A DNA stretch of 9,212 nt from Parafilimonas sp. (lineage in GTDB: Bacteria; Bacteroidota; Bacteroidia; Chitinophagales; Chitinophagaceae). Positions 6,328-9,212 of this stretch are shown piece after piece. The number at the start of each line of letters is the position of its first letter. Within the stretch, counting starts at the first letter, position 1. The notes under the pieces are model-generated. The model saw only the letters and a program-made list of their open reading frames with translations. It did no database searches and was not told the DNA's origin. The stretch spans positions 1-9,212 of the forward strand of contig JAHEZC010000063.1 in the NCBI GenBank assembly GCA_023251275.1, read 5' to 3'. The translations under genes and the position numbers were made by a program.

Positions 6328-7026
6328 GTGAATACAATTCTCAGCGTTCAGGATCTGAACAAAACTTATCAAAGCGGTGGAAAAACATTAGAAGTGCTTA
6401 ATAATATCAGCTTTTCACTTTCTGCAGGTTCCACCAATGCAATCGTTGGTCCATCCGGCAGCGGGAAGACTACACTGTTGGGTTTATGTGCAGGCCTTGA
6501 TAAATTGAGTTCCGGTGATGTTGAATTAAATTATATAAAGCTGAATAAACTGACTGAAGATCAACTGGCACAGGTTCGTAACAAATATGTCGGTTTTATA
6601 TTTCAAAACTTCCAGTTGTTGCCTGCACTAACAGCATTGGAAAATGTAATGGTGCCACTGGAACTGCGCGGAGAAAAAAATGTGAAGGCAAGAGCAATTG
6701 AGTTAATGGATAAAGTAGGGCTGGCGGATCGTGGGCATCATTATCCTGCCCAGCTCTCCGGTGGCGAGCAGCAAAGAGTGGCAGTAGCACGTGCCTTCTC
6801 CAACCAGCCGCAAATATTATTTGCCGATGAGCCTACCGGCAACCTTGATGCTGAAACAAGTGAAAAAGTAGAGAAGCTTATATTTGATCTGAACAAAGAA
6901 GCAGGAACCACTTTAGTGATCGTCACACATAACGTTGAACTCGCCTCGAAAACACAACGTATCATCACGTTAAAAGGAGGCATGGTGGTTTCGGATGAGA
7001 GAATAAATCGTTTTGATTTTTTATGA
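6328..7026 (+). CDS. ABC transporter ATP-binding protein (LolD/YbbA type)
   Basis: A 232-residue cytoplasmic ATPase that would power the FtsX-type permease downstream. All motifs are intact: Walker A GPSGSGKT (41-48), Q-loop Gln93 in FIFQNFQLLP, signature LSGGEQQR (143-150), Walker B ILFADEP (163-169, Glu168), D-loop NLD (172-174) and H-loop His201 in IVTHN. LxAGLDxLSSG after Walker A and LTALENVMVPLELRG (101-115) are typical of the MacB/LolD/YbbA group involved in lipoprotein or envelope export. The start is GTG at 6328, which gives the normal MNTILSVQDLNKTY opening. Its permease partner normally follows directly, but here hicBA and an 885-bp displaced copy of this gene's 3' end intervene. 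The last residues (INRFDFL) differ from the copy downstream. The substrate is unknown. Confidence 0.93.
   Translation: MNTILSVQDLNKTYQSGGKTLEVLNNISFSLSAGSTNAIVGPSGSGKTTLLGLCAGLDKLSSGDVELNYIKLNKLTEDQLAQVRNKYVGFIFQNFQLLPALTALENVMVPLELRGEKNVKARAIELMDKVGLADRGHHYPAQLSGGEQQRVAVARAFSNQPQILFADEPTGNLDAETSEKVEKLIFDLNKEAGTTLVIVTHNVELASKTQRIITLKGGMVVSDERINRFDFL
6922..7002 (+). repeat. Direct repeat, copy 1 (3' end of ABC ATPase gene)
   Basis: These 81 bases, coding for residues 199-225 of the ATPase, match 7807-7887 without gaps at 64 of 81 positions by hand count (79 percent), including a perfect run of 17 bases ending at 7002. The encoded peptides agree at 19 of 27 residues. The offset is exactly 885 bp. 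The two copies bracket hicBA. Confidence 0.85.
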
Positions 7027-7029
7027 AAA

Positions 7030-7119
7030 CAAAGTAATTTCGAAATATGTATTTTATACTATCCATATTTGCCTGACTTGTTGATAAGGTTCGGCAAATG
7101 AACAATAAAAATTACTTTG
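7030..7119. repeat. Nested inverted repeats between ABC ATPase gene and hicBA
   Basis: The 275-bp gap 7027-7301 contains no gene. Its left part has an 11-bp perfect inverted pair, CAAAGTAATTT (7030-7040) and AAATTACTTTG (7109-7119). Inside lies a 7-bp perfect pair, ATTTGCC (7067-7073) and GGCAAAT (7093-7099), whose 19-base interior can pair further (ACTT with AAGGT). No T-run follows, so it is not a classical terminator. It starts four bases after the ATPase stop codon, at the left boundary of the hicBA-bearing segment, and could be a transcript-end structure, a small element remnant or an insertion boundary. The rest of the gap, 7120-7301, is AT-rich and holds the presumed hicBA promoter, which I cannot place. 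Confidence 0.5.
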
Positions 7120-7301
7120 ACTGTAATTGAATTGGAAACTATTTACAATGCATTTCCCATAACAGATTTAACAAATAAAGACAAAAATCCGGATGAATGA
7201 AAACATAAAAATCATACCCAGCTCTGTCGCAGGAATAAGAAAACCTAAGTGGTTGTATCTGATAAAAATGTTTCGGATCTCTTAATTTAAAACCTCTTCT
7301 C

Positions 7302-7508
7302 ATGAAACTCACAATAGTTATTACCAAGGGTGAAGATTACTATGTCGCTTCGATAAAAGAAATTCCTTCTGTTCTTACACAAGGCAGTACAATCGAAGAA
7401 GCGAAAGAAAATGTATTAGATGCTTTGAAATTGTATTTGGACGATATGCAACATGAGCATGTTTTTGACAATACCGTTTTAGAGGAAGATTTAACTATTG
7501 TAAGCTGA
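7302..7508 (+). CDS. hicB: HicB-like antitoxin, minimal form
   Basis: A 68-residue protein with the HicB antitoxin half-RNase-H fold: beta strands KLTIVITKGEDYYVASIKEIP (2-22), then the family motif TQGSTIEEAKENVLDALKLYLDD (26-48), where TQGxTxEEAxxN is diagnostic. It should bind and neutralise the HicA mRNA-cleaving toxin encoded next. The protein stops soon after this domain and lacks the C-terminal helix-turn-helix or ribbon-helix-helix seen in longer HicB proteins, so direct operator binding is not evident. The residues after 48 are acidic (EEDLTIVS at the end). Its stop codon shares one base with the hicA start (TGATG), implying coupled translation. The antitoxin comes first, the reverse of the classic hicAB order but known in other minimal systems. 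Confidence 0.88.
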   Translation: MKLTIVITKGEDYYVASIKEIPSVLTQGSTIEEAKENVLDALKLYLDDMQHEHVFDNTVLEEDLTIVS

Positions 7509-7702
7509 TGTCTGTAAAAAGAAATGAATTTATACAGCATCTTGCCGATCATCAGTGTTACCTGCACCGGCATGGCAGCAAACATGATATTTACCAAAAT
7601 GGACTTACAAAAAAGAAGACTACTATGCCAAGACATCCAAAATTAGATCGGTATTTATGCGATGCCATTTGTAAACAACTGGAGATTCCAAAACTTCAAT
7701 AA
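7508..7702 (+). CDS. hicA: HicA-like mRNA interferase toxin
   Basis: A 64-residue basic protein of the HicA family, toxins with a double-stranded-RNA-binding-like fold that cleave mRNA. The core RHGSKHDIYQN (21-31) contains the presumed catalytic His26; it is the GSKHDIY variant rather than the GSHxxY form. KKKTTMPRHPKLDRYLCDAICKQLEIP (35-61) gives the conserved PRHP turn and the C-terminal helix ending in QLEIP. The N-terminal helix KRNEFIQHLADHQCYL (4-19) is as expected. The length is normal for the family and no residue appears missing, so the toxin looks intact. It is translationally coupled to hicB. The pair lies between two copies of the ABC ATPase 3' end and so appears to have been acquired. 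Confidence 0.88.
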   Translation: MSVKRNEFIQHLADHQCYLHRHGSKHDIYQNGLTKKKTTMPRHPKLDRYLCDAICKQLEIPKLQ

Positions 7703-7806
7703 TAAGTATCAGTCGCGTCAAATATTGTAAAACCAATTTTATTGATTTCATACAAGTTCATGTGTGTTGGAACTGCAGGCTCATCATTCTTTACAGTGGC
7801 ACTTGA

Positions 7807-7899
7807 GTAACGCATAATCCTGATCTCGCCGCAAAAACACAAAGTATAATCACGCTAAAAAGAAAAATATTGGTTTCGGATGAGAGAAGAATTAATAAT
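7807..7899 (+). pseudogene. Decayed remnant of an ABC ATPase gene 3' end
   Basis: In one frame these bases read VTHNPDLAAKTQ (7807-7842) then SIITLK and VSDERRINN, closely matching VTHNVELASKTQ, RIITLK and VSDERINR of the intact ATPase (residues 199-228). It therefore preserves the H-loop and C-terminal end only. Just upstream, GGC ACT TGA can be aligned with the GT of the intact gene followed by a 6-base loss that makes a stop; any similarity before about 7798 is doubtful. The glycines of LKGG are changed to RK, as expected of decay. No Walker A, signature or Walker B region is nearby. The frame stays open to a TGA at 7996-7998, running into the permease start. This is either the original gene end displaced by an insertion or the relic of a second ATPase gene. 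Confidence 0.8.
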
Positions 7900-7927
7900 A
7901 TCAGAAGAATTAGAAAAGCATTAAAAG

Positions 7928-9212
7928 ATGGACCGCAAACCAATGAAATACAGCAAGCAGTTAAATATGCGATGGCTTCTTACGATGGCATGGCGTGACA
8001 GCAGAAAAAACCGTTCGCGCCTGCTGCTGTTTATTTCATCCATCATATTCGGTATCGCAGCACTTGTCGCCATCTATTCTTTTAAATACAATCTTCAGAA
8101 AGATGTGGATGCGCAGGCTGCAACGCTTATAGGCGCTGATCTTGTTGTTTCAGGCAGCAAGGCTGTGAATGCAAAAACACAACGCTTCCTCGATTCTATC
8201 GGCGATAAAAGATCGCAGGAACGGAGGTTTGCTTCAATGATCTTTTTTCCCAAAAGCGGCGGTACAAGACTGGTACAGGTGCGTGCACTGCAGGGAGGTT
8301 TTCCTTATTACGGCACTATAGAAACCACGCCTGCAAAAGCCGGTAATTCTTTTCGCAATAAACAACAGGCGCTGGTGGATAAAACACTGATGCTGCAATT
8401 CAATGCACATGTGGGTGATTCGATAAAATTAGGCGACCTCAGCTTTTTGATAGCGGGAACTATCAATAAAACACCCGGGCAAACGGGCCTTTCCACAAGC
8501 ATTGCACCTATCGTATATATTCCCTTACAATATTTAGAACAGACAGGGTTATCAAAAACAGGCAGCCGCATCAGTTATAATTATTATTATAAATACGGTA
8601 CGGCGACCGATATGAATGAAGTGATTAAAAGTATAAAGCCGACACTTGATAAAGAGGGGATGAATTATGATACTGTTGAAACAAGCAAAGAAAATACCGG
8701 GCGATTTTTCAATGATCTTACACGTTTTATGGCGCTTGTTGGTTTCATTGCTTTGTTATTGGGATGCGTGGGTGTGGCGAGCTCTATTCATGTATATGTG
8801 CGTGAAAAGATACCCTCGATTGCGATCATGCGTTGTTTGGGTGTAAAGGCTTCGCAGGCTTTTTTTATTTATCTAGTACAGATAGTCGGTATAGGATTGA
8901 TTGGTTCGGTGATGGGCGCATTACTTGGTACAATCATTCAGCAGGTATTGCCATTGGTGATGAAAGATATTCTGCCCATAGAAATTAACGTGAGCATTTC
9001 GCAGCGGGCAATACTGCAGGGCATTCTCCTTGGTCTCATCATTTCATTTCTTTTCGCTTTATCGCCGTTAATATCTACACGAAAAATATCTCCCCTGAAC
9101 ACCCTGAGAATATCTTATGAAGAAACAAGTGTGGTTCGCGATCCCTTAAGATGGCTGGTTTATTTGCTTATCCTGTTTTTTATTTTCGGGTTTACTTATT
9201 TACAATTAGGTT
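7928..9212 (+). CDS. FtsX-family ABC transporter permease (YbbP-like), 3' end outside window
   Basis: This is the membrane partner of the ATPase upstream. The frame is open from ATG 7928 to the window edge (428 residues). MAWRDSRKNRSRLLLFISSIIFGIAALVAIYSF (20-52) is the N-terminal cytoplasmic helix and first membrane segment typical of YbbP-like permeases. Residues about 53-260 form the extracytoplasmic MacB-type periplasmic core domain, with IGADLVVSGS (68-77). The FtsX core begins at FNDLTRFMALVGFIALLLGCVGVASS (261-286) and VREKIPSIAIMRCLGVKASQAF (291-312), the coupling region that contacts the ATPase, followed by membrane segments near 315-336 and 361-383. A further segment starts near 409, so a second FtsX domain probably follows beyond the edge. 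ATG at 7943 or 7967 are possible starts; 7967 gives the more usual N-terminus. The exported substrate is unknown. Confidence 0.9.
   Translation, partial: MDRKPMKYSKQLNMRWLLTMAWRDSRKNRSRLLLFISSIIFGIAALVAIYSFKYNLQKDVDAQAATLIGADLVVSGSKAVNAKTQRFLDSIGDKRSQERRFASMIFFPKSGGTRLVQVRALQGGFPYYGTIETTPAKAGNSFRNKQQALVDKTLMLQFNAHVGDSIKLGDLSFLIAGTINKTPGQTGLSTSIAPIVYIPLQYLEQTGLSKTGSRISYNYYYKYGTATDMNEVIKSIKPTLDKEGMNYDTVETSKENTGRFFNDLTRFMALVGFIALLLGCVGVASSIHVYVREKIPSIAIMRCLGVKASQAFFIYLVQIVGIGLIGSVMGALLGTIIQQVLPLVMKDILPIEINVSISQRAILQGILLGLIISFLFALSPLISTRKISPLNTLRISYEETSVVRDPLRWLVYLLILFFIFGFTYLQLG

Noticed and set aside
6043..6372. Minus-strand 109-codon frame across the gap before the ABC ATPase gene
   Set aside because: It overlaps two genes at its ends, has a low-complexity Phe/Lys/Leu-rich translation and no domain.
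4887..7048. Shared TTTCGAAATAT motif at 4887-4897 and 7038-7048
   Set aside because: An 11-base AT-rich match seen twice in 9 kb is compatible with chance and the positions have no common relation to genes.
7139..7327. Minus-strand 62-codon frame upstream of hicB
   Set aside because: No domain, AT-rich intergenic translation, and it would overlap the hicB start.
7703..7806. Extension of the ATPase remnant further upstream, or another gene
   Set aside because: Only a few residues (LI and GT) can be matched with gaps to the intact ATPase, which chance can explain; no other coding signal was seen.
8308..8571. Minus-strand 87-codon frame in the permease gene
   Set aside because: Shadow of the permease coding sequence, which is open and well supported on the plus strand.

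Overview
The window looks like a chromosomal segment from a Bacteroidota bacterium, most likely of the Chitinophagaceae type. The signs are the gene content (a CPBP protease, DUF2007, cdsA and psd cluster), start codons with no convincing Shine-Dalgarno sequence, and several matches to the Bacteroidota -7 promoter element TAnnTTTG. The family-level placement is inference from gene style; no marker gene is present.

Layout. At the left edge is a GNAT acetyltransferase that lost its first few codons to the window boundary. It converges on dusB (tRNA-dihydrouridine synthase, minus strand) across a 25-bp gap. A divergent intergenic region then leads into a plus-strand envelope block: a CPBP-family membrane protease, an overlapping small DUF2007 protein, cdsA (CDP-diacylglycerol synthase) and psd (phosphatidylserine decarboxylase). 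cdsA supplies CDP-DAG and psd makes phosphatidylethanolamine. The linking enzyme, phosphatidylserine synthase, is not in the window. After psd come a 57-residue secreted protein and a membrane-anchored DUF3179 protein with two internal half-repeats.

The right third is an ABC exporter of the LolD/YbbA (ATPase) plus FtsX/YbbP (permease) type. The two genes, normally adjacent, are separated by about 900 bp that carry a compact hicBA toxin-antitoxin pair. Just upstream of the permease lies a decayed second copy of the 3' end of the ATPase gene. It includes the H-loop region and is gap-free at about 79 percent nucleotide identity over 81 bp, offset by exactly 885 bp from the intact copy. The hicBA cassette therefore sits between two copies of the same gene end, which reads as the scar of an integration or recombination event. 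This is the most interesting feature of the window.

No tRNA, rRNA, CRISPR array, recognisable transposase or integrase, or strong intrinsic terminator was seen. The permease runs off the right edge.
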